64,000 bases of DNA from Dokdonella sp. (lineage in GTDB: Bacteria; Pseudomonadota; Gammaproteobacteria; Xanthomonadales; Rhodanobacteraceae). A program made the position numbers and the translations under genes. Location: positions 372,001 to 436,000 of the forward strand of contig NZ_JAGIAG010000002.1 of NCBI RefSeq assembly GCF_017744955.1, in the 5' to 3' direction. Shown here in pieces: positions 44,469 to 54,854 of this stretch. Numbering within the stretch: position 1 is the stretch's first letter; each line of letters starts with the position of its first letter. The notes beneath the pieces are model-generated. The model saw only the letters and a program-made list of their open reading frames with translations. It had not been told where the DNA came from and did no database searches.

Positions 44469-45851
44469 TTACCCCAGTACCAAACCGCCCAGCGGCGGCC
44501 GCCACGCGTCCGCCGCCACGCCGGGCGCCGGCAGCGCCTCGATCGAGCGTGCGTCGCGGCCGAGGAAATGCGCGGTGACCATCGCCTGCACCGCGTTCAT
44601 GCGCGGCATGGCGGCGTGCAGGTCGACCAGTCCGTTGATCAGGCGGTCGCCGAGCTCCCACCAGGCGTAGTGATGACGGGTGACGGCGACGAGCTGTTCG
44701 TACGGCAGGAACGTCGGCGTCGCGCCGGCGAGCGGCACGGTCGCGTCGCCGGTGCGCACGTCGGCGCGCTCGCGCTGCGCGGGGTCGTAGTCGTCGACCG
44801 GCGCGGAAGCGCGCAGGTCGATCTCGATCGCCTTGGCGCCGTCGAAGATCGCCGCCTTGGCGAACGCGTCCGGGTCGGGCAGCGGCACGGTGGTGGCGGC
44901 GATGCGGTCGACGGTCGCCTCGCCGATGCCGGCGAGGCAGAGCCAGTCGGTGGGGGCGAGGCCGGCGTCCTTCAGGTTCAGCGCATCGACGCCGGCGCGA
45001 TGCTTCTGCGCCTCGTTGAGCATCGCGCGCAGGATGCCGGCGGCTTCGGCGATGCGGTCCGGCAGGGCGGCGGTCTCGGCCGGATCGCGGCGCGAGTACA
45101 GGCGGATGTATTCGGCGATCGTCTGGTACACGCTCGGCTGCCAGGCCAGCGGCTTGTAGAAGCCGCGCGCGAGTGCCTGCGGCCAGGCCAGCGCGCCGGC
45201 GTAGCTCGGCAGCAGGTGGTAGACCGCCGGCAGCATGCGCGCTACCTCGCGTTCGGCGGGGCTGACGTCGACACCCGTCATCGACGCCTGGCCGGTGGCG
45301 ATCGACAGCACGGCGTTGGCCGACCCCTGGAACGGCGTCGCCAGCGTGGCCACCTTGGCCACCTTGGCGCCGCCGTAGCGCGCCAGATAGCCGGCGACGA
45401 TCAGGCCGCCCATCGAATGCCCGACCAAGTGCACGCGCGGCCGCCTGCGATAGTCCGAGCCGTAGTAGTGGCGCAGCAGCAGGGTGCGCGCGATGACCTC
45501 GTCGATGAAGCCGTCGAGCTGCTCCTGGATGTCGCCGAGCGCGCGGCGCCAGTCGTACGGGAACGCGAACACCGGCGTGGGGCGATCCTCGGTCGGCGAC
45601 AGCTCGTGGCGCAGGCTGGTCAGGAACTGCTCGTAGATCAGATTGAACACCGGCCCGGGCGCGACCCGCGCCGGCTCGATGCGCTCGTAGCGGCGATCGT
45701 CCGGATGCAGGGCGAGGCGCTTGAAGTCGCCGCGCAGGCTGTTGGACACCGACCACACCGACTCGCGGTCGGCCGGATATTCGTCGGTCAGTTCGGTGCC
45801 CTTGATGCCGGGCAGGAGGATGACGGGGCAGCACGGCGTGGGTTCGCTCAT
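44469..45851 (-). CDS. LCAT-like lipase/phospholipase
   Basis: 460-aa alpha/beta hydrolase similar to lecithin:cholesterol acyltransferase. It starts PVILLPGIKGTELTDEYPAD, carries the nucleophile elbow VGHSMGGLIVAGYL, and has likely partners in RTGDATVPLAG (Asp) and VTRHHYAWWE (His). No signal peptide is seen, so it may be cytoplasmic or exported in another way. The ATG at 45851 is preceded by two tandem sense copies of the 92-bp repeat, the nearer ending 15 bp upstream. It is the first gene of the minus-strand run that ends with pcp. Confidence 0.83.
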   Translation of the reverse strand: MSEPTPCCPVILLPGIKGTELTDEYPADRESVWSVSNSLRGDFKRLALHPDDRRYERIEPARVAPGPVFNLIYEQFLTSLRHELSPTEDRPTPVFAFPYDWRRALGDIQEQLDGFIDEVIARTLLLRHYYGSDYRRRPRVHLVGHSMGGLIVAGYLARYGGAKVAKVATLATPFQGSANAVLSIATGQASMTGVDVSPAEREVARMLPAVYHLLPSYAGALAWPQALARGFYKPLAWQPSVYQTIAEYIRLYSRRDPAETAALPDRIAEAAGILRAMLNEAQKHRAGVDALNLKDAGLAPTDWLCLAGIGEATVDRIAATTVPLPDPDAFAKAAIFDGAKAIEIDLRASAPVDDYDPAQRERADVRTGDATVPLAGATPTFLPYEQLVAVTRHHYAWWELGDRLINGLVDLHAAMPRMNAVQAMVTAHFLGRDARSIEALPAPGVAADAWRPPLGGLVLG

Positions 45852-45866
45852 GCGTCGGGAGTGTAT

Positions 45867-45957
45867 GCGATCGTCCGTGACCGCTGCAGTCCGACCCGCT
45901 TCGACGGCTGGGTGAACACGGCTTCGGAGCGTCCGGCCGCGACCGTCCCATGGCCGC
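45867..45957 (-). repeat. 92-bp two-hairpin GGA repeat, copy 3a (before the lipase)
   Basis: On the minus strand stem A is GCGGCC with GGTCGC (45957-45939), its loop containing ATGGGAC. Stem B is GCGGTC with GATCGC (45884-45867), loop ACGGAC. GGACGCTCCG follows stem A. It is in sense to the lipase gene and ends 15 bp before its ATG. The length is 91 bp. Confidence 0.75.
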
Positions 45958-45971
45958 ACTCTTCAGGTCGT

Positions 45972-46062
45972 GCAATCGTCCGTGATTGCCGCTTCGGCCG
46001 GCGAAAGGCCGCTGACGTGGCCTTCGTCGTCTTGGAGTTCAACCGCGGCCATCCCTGGCTAC
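45972..46062 (-). repeat. 92-bp two-hairpin GGA repeat, copy 3b (tandem)
   Basis: This second copy lies directly upstream of copy 3a in the same orientation, 91 bp long. Stem B here is GCAATC with GATTGC (45989-45972, loop ACGGAC). Both sides have changed compared with GCGATC/GATCGC, and pairing is kept. Stem A is weaker (GTAGCC with GGCCGC, loop AGGGAT). Confidence 0.75.
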
Positions 46063-46095
46063 ACTCTTCATGAACAGCCCGTGTGCTTGCGCTGC

Positions 46096-46101
46096 TAAAA
46101 T
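46096..46101 (+). promoter_or_regulatory. Candidate -10 element for rimO
   Basis: TAAAAT followed by GCGCGG, 27 bp before the rimO ATG. It matches the sigma70 -10 at five of six positions. Confidence 0.45.
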
Positions 46102-46128
46102 GCGCGGTCCATCCCGCTCCGGATTTCC

Positions 46129-47448
46129 ATGTCCCGCCGCAATCCCAAGGTCGGTTTCGTCAGCCTCGGCTGCCCCAAGGCGCTCGTCGACTCCGAACGC
46201 ATCCTCACCCAGCTGCGCGTCGAGGGCTACGACATCGTGCCGAGCTACGACTCCGCCGACGTCGTCGTCGTCAACACCTGCGGCTTCATCGACGCGGCGG
46301 TGAACGAGTCGCTCGACGCGATCGGCGAGGCGCTGGAGGAGAACGGCAAGGTCATCGTCACCGGCTGCCTCGGCAAGCGCGCCGAGCTGATCCGCGAGAC
46401 GCATCCCGACGTGCTCTCGATCTCCGGCCCGCAGGACTACGCCAGCGTGATGAGCGCCGTGCACGAGGCGCTGCCGCCCAAGCACGATCCGTTCCTCGAC
46501 CTGGTGCCGCCGCAAGGGATCAAGCTGACGCCGAAGCACTACGCGTACCTGAAGATCTCCGAGGGCTGCAACCACCGTTGCACCTTCTGCATCATCCCGT
46601 CGATGCGCGGCGACCTGGTGTCGCGCCCGGTCGACGAGGTGCTGGTCGAGGCCGAGAAGCTGGTCAAGGGCGGCGTGAAGGAACTCCTGGTGGTGTCGCA
46701 GGACACCAGCGCCTACGGCGTCGACCTGAAGTACGCCGCGCGCGACTGGCGCGGCCGCGCGTACGCGACGCGCATGAAGGATCTGTGCGAAGGCCTGGCC
46801 GAACTCGGCGCCTGGACGCGGCTGCACTACGTCTATCCGTATCCTCACGTCGACGAGGTGATTCCGCTGATGGCGGACGGCAAGCTGCTGCCGTACCTGG
46901 ACATCCCGTTCCAGCACGCCAGTCCGCGCATCCTCAAGCTGATGAAGCGTCCCGGTGCGGTCGACAAGGTGCTCGCGCGCGTGCAGGCGTGGCGCAAGGC
47001 CTGTTCGGAACTCACCATCCGCAGCACCTTTATCGTCGGTTTCCCCGGCGAGACCGAGGCCGAGTTCGAGGAACTGCTCGACTTCCTGCGCGAAGCCGAA
47101 CTCGATCGCGTCGGCGCGTTCGCCTATTCGCCGGTCGACGGCGCGCGGGCGAACGAACTGCCCGATCCGGTGCCGGAGGAGGTCAAGGAAGAACGCCTCG
47201 AGCGCTTCATGGAAGTGCAGGCGGAGATCTCCGCCGTGCGCCTGGCGCGCAAGATCGGCACGCGGCAGACGGTCCTGGTCGACGAGGTCGACGAGGACGG
47301 CGCCGTCGCGCGCTCGAAGGCCGACGCGCCCGAGATCGACGGCGTCGTGCGCATCGACGACGGCCAGAAGCTCAAGCTCGGCCAGTTCGCCGACGTCGAG
47401 ATCCTGCATGCCGACGAGCACGACCTGATCGGCCGCCTCGCCGGCTGA
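46129..47448 (+). CDS. rimO: Ribosomal protein S12 methylthiotransferase RimO
   Basis: 439-aa radical-SAM enzyme that adds a methylthio group to an Asp of ribosomal protein S12. The N-terminal MTTase domain has [15 protein letters not shown] and further Cys residues (NTCGF, TGCLGKR). The radical-SAM cluster motif is [11 protein letters not shown], and a C-terminal TRAM domain ends the protein. SLGCPKNLVDSE-type starts distinguish RimO from MiaB. The length is normal. It stands alone, with a terminator-like structure after it. Confidence 0.97.
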   Translation: MSRRNPKVGFVSLGCPKALVDSERILTQLRVEGYDIVPSYDSADVVVVNTCGFIDAAVNESLDAIGEALEENGKVIVTGCLGKRAELIRETHPDVLSISGPQDYASVMSAVHEALPPKHDPFLDLVPPQGIKLTPKHYAYLKISEGCNHRCTFCIIPSMRGDLVSRPVDEVLVEAEKLVKGGVKELLVVSQDTSAYGVDLKYAARDWRGRAYATRMKDLCEGLAELGAWTRLHYVYPYPHVDEVIPLMADGKLLPYLDIPFQHASPRILKLMKRPGAVDKVLARVQAWRKACSELTIRSTFIVGFPGETEAEFEELLDFLREAELDRVGAFAYSPVDGARANELPDPVPEEVKEERLERFMEVQAEISAVRLARKIGTRQTVLVDEVDEDGAVARSKADAPEIDGVVRIDDGQKLKLGQFADVEILHADEHDLIGRLAG

Positions 47449-47478
47449 GCGCGCCCGCCGCGCGCGGGCATGACTCAC

Positions 47479-47550
47479 GGCACACGCCGCAACGGAAATC
47501 TTGTCCTACCGTGCCCCCGCGCCGCGGGGGTTCTTCGGCGTGCCATTTTT
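47479..47550 (+). terminator. Terminator-like structure after rimO
   Basis: An outer stem (47479-47489 with 47536-47544) encloses a strong inner hairpin (CCCCCGC at 47514-47520 with GCGGGGG at 47524-47530), followed by ATTTTT (47545-47550). It ends 14 bp before the next ATG at 47565. It could end rimO transcripts or act as an attenuator for the next gene. Confidence 0.5.
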
Positions 47551-47564
47551 CTGGGGAATGTCAG

Positions 47565-50500
47565 ATGTTCGAAAATCAGATCAAGCGAGGGTGGCTCGCC
47601 CTCGCGTGCGGGCTCGTTTGCGCGCCCGTCTGGGCCGCCGCGCCCAACGACCGCTGGACCGATCGCATCGCCGTCGCCGCGTTGCCGTACAGCGCCGTAC
47701 AGACCGACGTCGGCAGCGCGCTGTTCAACAGCGACGAGCCGACCGGGCCGTGTTTCCCGAGTTCGCTCAATCCGGGCAATGCGGTCTGGTACAGCTACAG
47801 CACCGGCGGGGAGGTCGAGTACCTCAACCTCGACACCGTCGGCTCGAGCTACGACAGCGTGCTCAGCGTGTGGACCGGCACGCCCGGCGCGTTCGAACTG
47901 GTCGGCGGCGGCTGCAACGACAACGGCAACCAGGACGGCAGCGCCAACACCGCGCGCCTCGCGGGGCTGCGGCTCGCGCCGAACACCGAGTACTCGATCC
48001 TGGTCTCGCGCGCCACGCAAAGCAGCGGCAGCATGACGCTGAACCTGTCGATCGACCGCGCGCCGCAGTACCGTGTGACGCGCAGCGACGATCGCGCCGG
48101 CAGCACCTGCGCCGACGGCGACTGTTCGCTGCGCGAGGCGATCTCGGCCGCGAACGCGGCGCCCGGCGCGGTGGTGATTCCGGCCGGCACCTATCGCATC
48201 GAGCTGGCCGGCGCGGGCGAGGACGCCAACGCTTCCGGCGATTTCGACCTGCGCTCGCCGATGGGCCTGTACGGCGAAGGTGCCGGCGCGACGATCGTCG
48301 ACGGCAACGGCCTCGATCGCGTGTTCCACCTCGACCCGAGCGGCACCGGCGTGACCTCGGGACGCCTGACCGCGCATTTCGCCGACCTGACCATTCGCGG
48401 CGGCCAAACCGCCGGCTTCTCGTCCGGCGCCGGGCTGTTCAGCAACAGCGGCAGCAGTTTCCTCAGCCTCGAACGCGTGGTGGTTCGCGACAACGTCTCG
48501 ATCGCCAGCGGCGGCGGCATCCAGGCCGGCATGCGCGGCTTCCTGCGCGAGGTGCTGGTGCAGAACAACAGCGCCGTCGGCAGCGGCGGCGGTATCAACC
48601 TGAGCGGCAGCGCGTCGGGCCTGAACTTCGACCTCGTCGGCTCCGCCGTGGTCGGCAACCGCGCCACCGGCACGGGCACCAGCGGCACCGGCGGCGGCAT
48701 CAACAGCGTGCAGCTGCTGCGCATCAGCAACAGCACGATCGACGCCAACGAGGCCAATCACAGCGGTGGCGGCATCAACGTCGACGGCACCAACGGCGAA
48801 CTCGCGCTGTACGGCGTGACGCTGACGCACAACCGCTCGGATGCAGAAGCGAATGGCGTCGGTTCCGGCGGCGGCCTGCGCTTCAACGGCAGCAAGACCT
48901 CCACGATCCGCCACAGCGTGCTCGCGTTCAACGTCGACCCGACCAATCCGGGCGCGGCGATCTTCGGACCGGACTGCTCCAAGAACAACACGACCGCACT
49001 CACCATCGGCTACAGCCTGGTCTCCGATCGGCGCGGCAGCTGCAGCTACACCGGCAGCGGCAATCTGCTCGACGTCGATCCGGGCTTCGACGGCCAGCTC
49101 GGCGATCACGGCGGCCCGACGCCGACCTTGCTGCCGCTCGCGACCAGCGCGCTGGTCGACGCCGGCGACGAGGCCGGCTGCCGCGACTTCCTGCCCGCGC
49201 CGCGTCGCTTCGACCAGCGCGGCGTCGGTCACGCGCGCGTCGTCGACGGCGGCAGCGGCGCCCTGCGTTGCGACATCGGCGCGGTCGAGTACGAGGCGCC
49301 GGCGGTCGAGCCGCCGGCCGGCGCGCCGGCATTGCTGGCCGCCGACGACAGTGGCATCTCCAGCAACGACGGCATCACCAACGTGGTCGCTCCGCGCTTC
49401 ACCGGCCGCTGCCTCGCGGAGGCGACCGTCCATCTGTGGATCGACGGCGTGCGGGCGGAGAACGGTGCCGCGTGCGTCGACGGCCGCTACGTCGTCGCCG
49501 CCGCGGCTCCCCTGACGGACGGCTCGCATCCGATCCAGGCGCAGGCGCTCGTCGACGGCGAATGGAGCGACCCGACCGCGCCGTTCGAGGTGACGATCGA
49601 CACGCGTGCGCCGGTCGTGCGCTTCACCGAGGCGCCGCCGGCGGGCATCACCGCTGACGAGACGCAGTTCCGCGTCGAGGTCGACGAAGCCGTGCCGGCG
49701 GTCTGCAGTCTCGACGGCGCGACGCCGACGGCCTGCCGCGATCCGCACAAGCTGTTCCTGCTCGCCATGGGCCCGCATCGCTTCGTCGCCACCGCGACCG
49801 ACCTCGCCGGCAATCCCGGGCGTGCCGAGCACGCGTTCGAGCGCGTCGAGCTGAGTCCGCTGGAAGCGCCGTTCCTCGACGTCTCCACCGATACCGGCCG
49901 CTCGAACACCGACGGCATCACGCTGGCCGATCCGCTGCGCATCGTCGGCACCTGCCGCGATGGCGACCTGGTCACGATCTACGACATCGACGAGCCGATG
50001 AACGCGTCGGGGAATTGCAGCGGCGGCGCGTTCTCGATCGACGTCGCCGGCGCGCGCGAGGGCCTGCGCATCGTCGCCGTCACGGCGACGCGCGCCGGCC
50101 TGGAGACGACGCGCAGCCCCGGCGCCTTCGTGCTGGTCGATCGCACGCCGCCGCCGGCGCCGACGCTGCTCCTGCGCGCGGCCAGCGGTGGCACGCAGGT
50201 CGAGGTGGGCGGCAGCGCGGAGGTGAACGCCGACGTCGCCGTGCTCGCCGACGGGCAGCCGTTCTGCGCGACGCGGGTCGACGGCGCGGGCCAATGGCAT
50301 TGCGCCGGCGACCTCGGCGAGCGGGACACGCTGACCGCGAGCACGACCGACGCGGCCGGCAACCGCGGCGTCGACTCGGCGCCGCTGCACGTGGATTTCA
50401 CTCCGTTGGCCGCGCCGCGACTCGACCCCGCCACCGACAGCGGCCGTTCGGACGCGGACGGCGTCACGCGCGCCGATCCGATCCGCCTCGGCGGTGTCTG

Positions 50501-50978
50501 CAGCGACGGTGACACGGTCAAGGCGTATCGCGGCGGCATCTACACCGGCGTCTCGACGGCTTGCGCCGGCGGCGCGTATTCGCTCGAACTCGCCGGCGTC
50601 GGCGAAGGCGAGCATGCGTTCGCCGTCGGTGCGGTGCGCGGCGGCATCGAAACGGCCGTCGGCCCCGGCACTTCGGTGCGGATCGACCGCACGCCGCCGG
50701 ACGCGCCGACCGTGCGGTTGCCCGACGTCGTCGATGCGCCACAGTTCACCGTCGGCGGCACGGCCGAGGCGGACGCCGACGTCGTCGTGCTCGCCGGCGC
50801 ACAGCCGTTCTGCAGCGCGCGCGCCGACGAGCAGGGGGAGTGGAGCTGCGCCGGCGATCTCGGCGGCGAGCGCAGCCTCAGCGCGCGTGCGAGCGACGCG
50901 GCCGGCAACGTCGGCGCGGCGTCGGCGCCGCTCCCCGTCGAGTGGGATCGCGTGTTCGCCGACGGCTTCGACGGCTGA
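47565..50978 (+). CDS. Large secreted CSLREA/beta-helix protein with GFD tail
   Basis: 1137-aa exported protein. A signal peptide ends near residue 25 (PVWA). Residues 30-165 form a beta-sandwich-like domain (NAVWYSYSTGG, NDNGNQDGS). The CSLREAISAANA motif and a parallel beta-helix with many Asn/Gly/Ser rungs follow, up to about residue 570. Ig-like domains come next. Residues 771-952 and 953-1130 are two tandem copies of a 180-residue unit (each with TD.GRS..DG.T.ADP and DAAGN). The protein ends VFADGFDG, similar to the GFD tail at 24140. The ATG has GGGGAA upstream. A surface or matrix role is likely. No enzyme motif. Confidence 0.82.
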   Translation: MFENQIKRGWLALACGLVCAPVWAAAPNDRWTDRIAVAALPYSAVQTDVGSALFNSDEPTGPCFPSSLNPGNAVWYSYSTGGEVEYLNLDTVGSSYDSVLSVWTGTPGAFELVGGGCNDNGNQDGSANTARLAGLRLAPNTEYSILVSRATQSSGSMTLNLSIDRAPQYRVTRSDDRAGSTCADGDCSLREAISAANAAPGAVVIPAGTYRIELAGAGEDANASGDFDLRSPMGLYGEGAGATIVDGNGLDRVFHLDPSGTGVTSGRLTAHFADLTIRGGQTAGFSSGAGLFSNSGSSFLSLERVVVRDNVSIASGGGIQAGMRGFLREVLVQNNSAVGSGGGINLSGSASGLNFDLVGSAVVGNRATGTGTSGTGGGINSVQLLRISNSTIDANEANHSGGGINVDGTNGELALYGVTLTHNRSDAEANGVGSGGGLRFNGSKTSTIRHSVLAFNVDPTNPGAAIFGPDCSKNNTTALTIGYSLVSDRRGSCSYTGSGNLLDVDPGFDGQLGDHGGPTPTLLPLATSALVDAGDEAGCRDFLPAPRRFDQRGVGHARVVDGGSGALRCDIGAVEYEAPAVEPPAGAPALLAADDSGISSNDGITNVVAPRFTGRCLAEATVHLWIDGVRAENGAACVDGRYVVAAAAPLTDGSHPIQAQALVDGEWSDPTAPFEVTIDTRAPVVRFTEAPPAGITADETQFRVEVDEAVPAVCSLDGATPTACRDPHKLFLLAMGPHRFVATATDLAGNPGRAEHAFERVELSPLEAPFLDVSTDTGRSNTDGITLADPLRIVGTCRDGDLVTIYDIDEPMNASGNCSGGAFSIDVAGAREGLRIVAVTATRAGLETTRSPGAFVLVDRTPPPAPTLLLRAASGGTQVEVGGSAEVNADVAVLADGQPFCATRVDGAGQWHCAGDLGERDTLTASTTDAAGNRGVDSAPLHVDFTPLAAPRLDPATDSGRSDADGVTRADPIRLGGVCSDGDTVKAYRGGIYTGVSTACAGGAYSLELAGVGEGEHAFAVGAVRGGIETAVGPGTSVRIDRTPPDAPTVRLPDVVDAPQFTVGGTAEADADVVVLAGAQPFCSARADEQGEWSCAGDLGGERSLSARASDAAGNVGAASAPLPVEWDRVFADGFDG

Positions 50979-50988
50979 GGCGGCGCGC

Positions 50989-51012
50989 GGCTCGGGCAAG
51001 GAAGCCCGAGCC
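50989..51012 (+). terminator. Perfect hairpin after the secreted-protein gene
   Basis: GGCTCGGGC (50989-50997) pairs fully with GCCCGAGCC (51004-51012), loop AAGGAA. It lies 10 bp after the stop codon. There is no T-run, so termination is possible but unproven. Confidence 0.4.
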
Positions 51013-51135
51013 GTCGCTGCGCCGGCGAGCGCGGATCGCCGGCGTGAGAGCCTTGCCGATGCGGAGGATCGACGCTTCGGTTTTCTTCGGACCGCGGCAC
51101 GCCGCGACCGGGATTGCCTTATCCTGCGCGCCGCC

Positions 51136-52047
51136 ATGGATGTCTCCGTTCCGACCCGCACCCCCGTCGAATCGAACCGGCCCTTGCGGCACGGCGCATC
51201 GCCGCCGCGGCACGCTCCGATGCCCCATCCGCTGCTGCGGATCTGGCAGTCGGCAGCCGGTCCGTCTCGTGCGGATGCTTTTTCCGTGGCCGAATTGGAA
51301 CGGTTGCGCCTGGCTGCCGTCGAGGCGGACCGGATCGAGCGGCCGAGATTTCGCGCCCAGGACGCGGCGTTGCTGGCCGACGGCCTGCACTACGAGACGC
51401 GCATCGCCGGGCGCGGCGAACTGGCCACGCGCGAATGCGATCCGCACGATTTCTACAACGCGCTGGTCTGGCTGCGTCATCCACGGCTCAAGCGCGCGTT
51501 GAACGCGCGCCAGGTCGCCGACATCGCCAGCGTCGGGCCGAAGCGGCGCACGCGCGGACAATGCGCGCTGACGCATTTCGACGAAGCCGGCGCGATCGTC
51601 TGGCTGGCCGAGCCGGCGTTGCTGCCGTCGTGGGACGCGCACGACTGGTCTGCGCTGTTCGGAGCGCAACGTGCGCAATGGGGATGTTCGATCGCGGTCA
51701 CCGTGTTCGGCCATGCGCTGGTCGAGCACGTCTGGAACGGTCACGACCTGCCGGTCGCGAAGGCGCTGGCGGTGCGCGTCTCTTCGCGCGGATTCGCCTC
51801 GCTGAACATCGAAGCCGGCGTGATGATCGCGCGCTGGCCCGCTGCGGAAGAGCGGATCGCCGCCGCGATCGCGGCCGGCGAACTGCTCGCCGATCCGCAG
51901 GAATTGCGTCCGCTGCCGCTGGCCGGAATTCCGGATTGGCACGCGGCCAATACGCAGCCGACGTTCCTGCGCGAAGCGCCGTGCTTCCGGCCGCTGCGCG
52001 CGGGTCGGCGCTATCCGCCGCCGTACGAGTGCGGCGACGGTTTCTGA
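51136..52047 (+). CDS. DUF3025 protein
   Basis: 303-aa cytoplasmic protein of the DUF3025 family. Typical stretches are THFDEAGAIVWLAEP, HDFYNALVWLRHPRLKRALN, and GHALVEHVWNGHDLPVAKAL. No catalytic motif is established for the family, although the conserved His and Asp residues hint at a metal site. The ATG at 51136 was taken. An in-frame ATG at 51220 (MPHPLLRIW) would give 275 residues, closer to how I remember other members starting. No operon partner is evident. Confidence 0.8.
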   Translation: MDVSVPTRTPVESNRPLRHGASPPRHAPMPHPLLRIWQSAAGPSRADAFSVAELERLRLAAVEADRIERPRFRAQDAALLADGLHYETRIAGRGELATRECDPHDFYNALVWLRHPRLKRALNARQVADIASVGPKRRTRGQCALTHFDEAGAIVWLAEPALLPSWDAHDWSALFGAQRAQWGCSIAVTVFGHALVEHVWNGHDLPVAKALAVRVSSRGFASLNIEAGVMIARWPAAEERIAAAIAAGELLADPQELRPLPLAGIPDWHAANTQPTFLREAPCFRPLRAGRRYPPPYECGDGF

Positions 52048-52057
52048 GGCCGGCGCT

Positions 52058-52516
52058 TCACGCCAGTCGCGTGTCGATGACGATCTTCGACGTCAACGTG
52101 CGGTGCACGGGGCACTTGTCCGCCATGTCGAGCAGGCGCGGCTTGTCCTCTTCGCGCGCGCCGACCAGTTCGATCTCGCGCTGGATGTGGTCGAGCATCA
52201 CCGGCTTGTCGCCGCAGTCCCGGCAGTCCTCGATGTAGCGTTTGGCGTGCCTGAGCCGCACGATCACGCGTTCGAGCGGCATCTGCTTGCGGGTCGCATA
52301 GAGACGCAGCGTCATCGACGTGCAGGCGCCGAGCGCCATCAGCAGTAGCTCGTACGGCCCCGGTCCGGTGTCGTCGCCGCCGGCCGAGGCGGGCTCGTCG
52401 GCGGCCAGCTGGTGTCGTCCGTCGAGCACGTACTGGGCGAAGCGGCCGTCACCGGTCTCGGCGACGACGACGGTGCCTGTCGCGACCGGCGGCGCGTCGA
52501 ATCGCGTGCCACTCAT
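52058..52516 (-). CDS. OsmC-family peroxiredoxin-like protein
   Basis: 152-aa OsmC/Ohr-fold protein. The two reactive Cys are in LMALGACTSMTLRLYA and MADKCPVHRTL, the right spacing for the family, which reduces organic hydroperoxides. The extra pair in CRDCGD is a mark of one OsmC subgroup. It overlaps the upstream GNAT gene by 4 bp (ATGA) and forms a two-gene operon with it. Confidence 0.92.
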   Translation of the reverse strand: MSGTRFDAPPVATGTVVVAETGDGRFAQYVLDGRHQLAADEPASAGGDDTGPGPYELLLMALGACTSMTLRLYATRKQMPLERVIVRLRHAKRYIEDCRDCGDKPVMLDHIQREIELVGAREEDKPRLLDMADKCPVHRTLTSKIVIDTRLA

Positions 52517-52791
52517 GCCTGCACCAGGTCCTGGTATTCGGGATGCTTGCCGATGTAGGCCGCGATGAAGGGACATTGCGCAATCACTTTCTCGCCGGCC
52601 GCGCGCGCGTCGTCGAGCACGCGGCGCGCGAGCTTGGAACCGATGCCGCGCCCGCCGAGTTCCTCGGGCACGATGGTGTGGATGAAGGTGATGGTGCCGG
52701 GAGCGCGCTCGTAGTCGACGTGCGCGACGTAGCCGTCGGCGCTCAGCTCGTAGCGGTGGCGCGCGCGGTTGTCGATGATCTCGTCTGCCAT
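52513..52791 (-). CDS. Small YjdJ-type GNAT acetyltransferase
   Basis: 92-aa protein, a short single-domain GNAT of the Yjdj type. The acetyl-CoA segment reads VPEELGGRGIGSKLARRVLDDAR, and it ends with IAQCPFIAAYIGKHPEYQDL, as in related small acetyltransferases. The substrate is unknown. The ATG at 52791 was chosen (MADEIIDNRARHRYEL). Its stop overlaps the OsmC start. Confidence 0.9.
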   Translation of the reverse strand: MADEIIDNRARHRYELSADGYVAHVDYERAPGTITFIHTIVPEELGGRGIGSKLARRVLDDARAAGEKVIAQCPFIAAYIGKHPEYQDLVQA

Positions 52792-53167
52792 GGGAAATGC
52801 TCCTGGGTGGATGGCGGACGCGCGGCATCCGCGTCGGCGGGGTGGCGAGGATTCTCGCGCAAACGCCGATGGTAGGGGAGGAATCGGCCGGGGAACTTTC
52901 CGCCGACTTTGCGGTATCTTTCGCGGCGCCTCGAAGTTTCGTCCACCGTGCGGGCGGTCGACGACCGCCGGACCGGGTCCGGTACACGCGAGCTTCGCGG
53001 CGTTTCCAACGTGCACCTGTCCGCTCGGCGTCTCGGGGCCGTGCGGTTTTCTTGAGAAGTGCGGCCCGGGACGGCCGCTGGTAGACCTTCCGAAGTCGTT
53101 GCGCAAAGGATCGGCGCGACTCGGCAGATTGCGGCGATCCCGGACGGATCGCAGAGGAAAATCCACG
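52792..53167. other. Intergenic region between the GNAT and ABC genes
   Basis: 376 bp between divergent genes. It holds copy 4 of the 92-bp repeat at its right end (53061-53152). The rest is GC-rich, with short palindromes but no supported gene or RNA. Confidence 0.5.
53061..53152 (+). repeat. 92-bp two-hairpin GGA repeat, copy 4 (before the ABC ATPase)
   Basis: Stem A is GCGGCC (53061-53066) with GGCCGC (53073-53078), loop CGGGAC. Stem B is GCGATC (53134-53139) with GATCGC (53147-53152), loop CCGGACG. GACCTTCCG follows stem A. It is in sense orientation, 15 bp before the ATPase ATG, and the ribosome site AGAGG comes directly after it. Confidence 0.9.
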
Positions 53168-54105
<938 letters not shown>

Positions 54106-54109
<4 letters not shown>

Positions 54110-54840
54110 GCGGCACGTTGACGATCTTCAAGCGCGAACTGCGCAGCTATTTCGCGACGCCGGTCGCGTACGTGTTCATCGTGATCTTCCTGCTGCTGGC
54201 AGGCGCGTTCACGTTCTACATGGGCGGCTTCTACGAGCGCGGCCAGGCCGACCTGCAGCCGTTCTTCAACTTCCATCCGTGGCTGTACCTGTTCCTCGTT
54301 CCGGCGGTGTCGATGCGGCTGTGGGCCGAGGAGCGCAAGACCGGCACGATCGAACTGCTGCTGACGCTGCCGGTGACGATGTGGCAGGCCGTGCTCGGCA
54401 AGTTCCTCGCCGCCTGGGCCTTCATCGCGATCGCGCTGGCGCTGACGTTTCCGATCTGGATCACGGTCAACTATCTCGGCAGCCCGGACAACGGCGTGAT
54501 CTTCGCGAGCTACCTCGGCTCGCTGCTGATGGCCGGCGCATTCCTCGCGATCGGCTCGTGCCTGTCGGCCTCGACGCGCAACCAGGTCGTCGCCTTCATC
54601 CTGACCGTGGTGATCTGCTTCCTGCTGCTCCTGGCCGGCTTCCCGCTGGTACTGGATGCGATCAGCGCGGTCGCGCCGCAGGGCGTGGTCGACGCGATCG
54701 CGGGTCTGAGCTTCCTGACCCATTTCGCCTCGATCAGCAAAGGCGTGATCGACCTGCGTGACCTGATCTATTTCGTCCTGATGATCGTCGCCTGGCTGTA
54801 CGCGACCGCGGTCGTCATCGACATGAAGAAAGCGGCCTGA
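54106..54840 (+). CDS. GldF-like ABC permease
   Basis: 244-aa membrane protein with six predicted helices, starting with IFKRELRSYFATPVAYVFIV, the GldF/ABC-2 hallmark. The loop WAEERKTGTIELLLTLPVT is the conserved motif of ABC-2 type permeases. The ATG overlaps the ATPase stop (ATGA). With the ATPase it should form the membrane part of the exporter, to which the two following proteins probably attach. Confidence 0.92.
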
Positions 54841-54854
54841 AGGAGGGAACCGAC

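Noticed and set aside
46083..47564. Continuation of the CSLREA protein frame upstream through rimO
   Set aside because: rimO is certain in another frame, and the signal peptide and ribosome site at 47565 fix the real start.
50989..51080. A further copy of the 92-bp repeat between the CSLREA gene and DUF3025
   Set aside because: Two hairpins with GGA in the loops occur about 85 bp apart, but the stem sequences and the middle block do not match the family. It was kept only as a terminator-like hairpin.
47475..51161. Long minus-strand frame opposite the secreted protein
   Set aside because: It is antisense to a protein with a signal peptide and clear domains, and its composition is that of a shadow frame.
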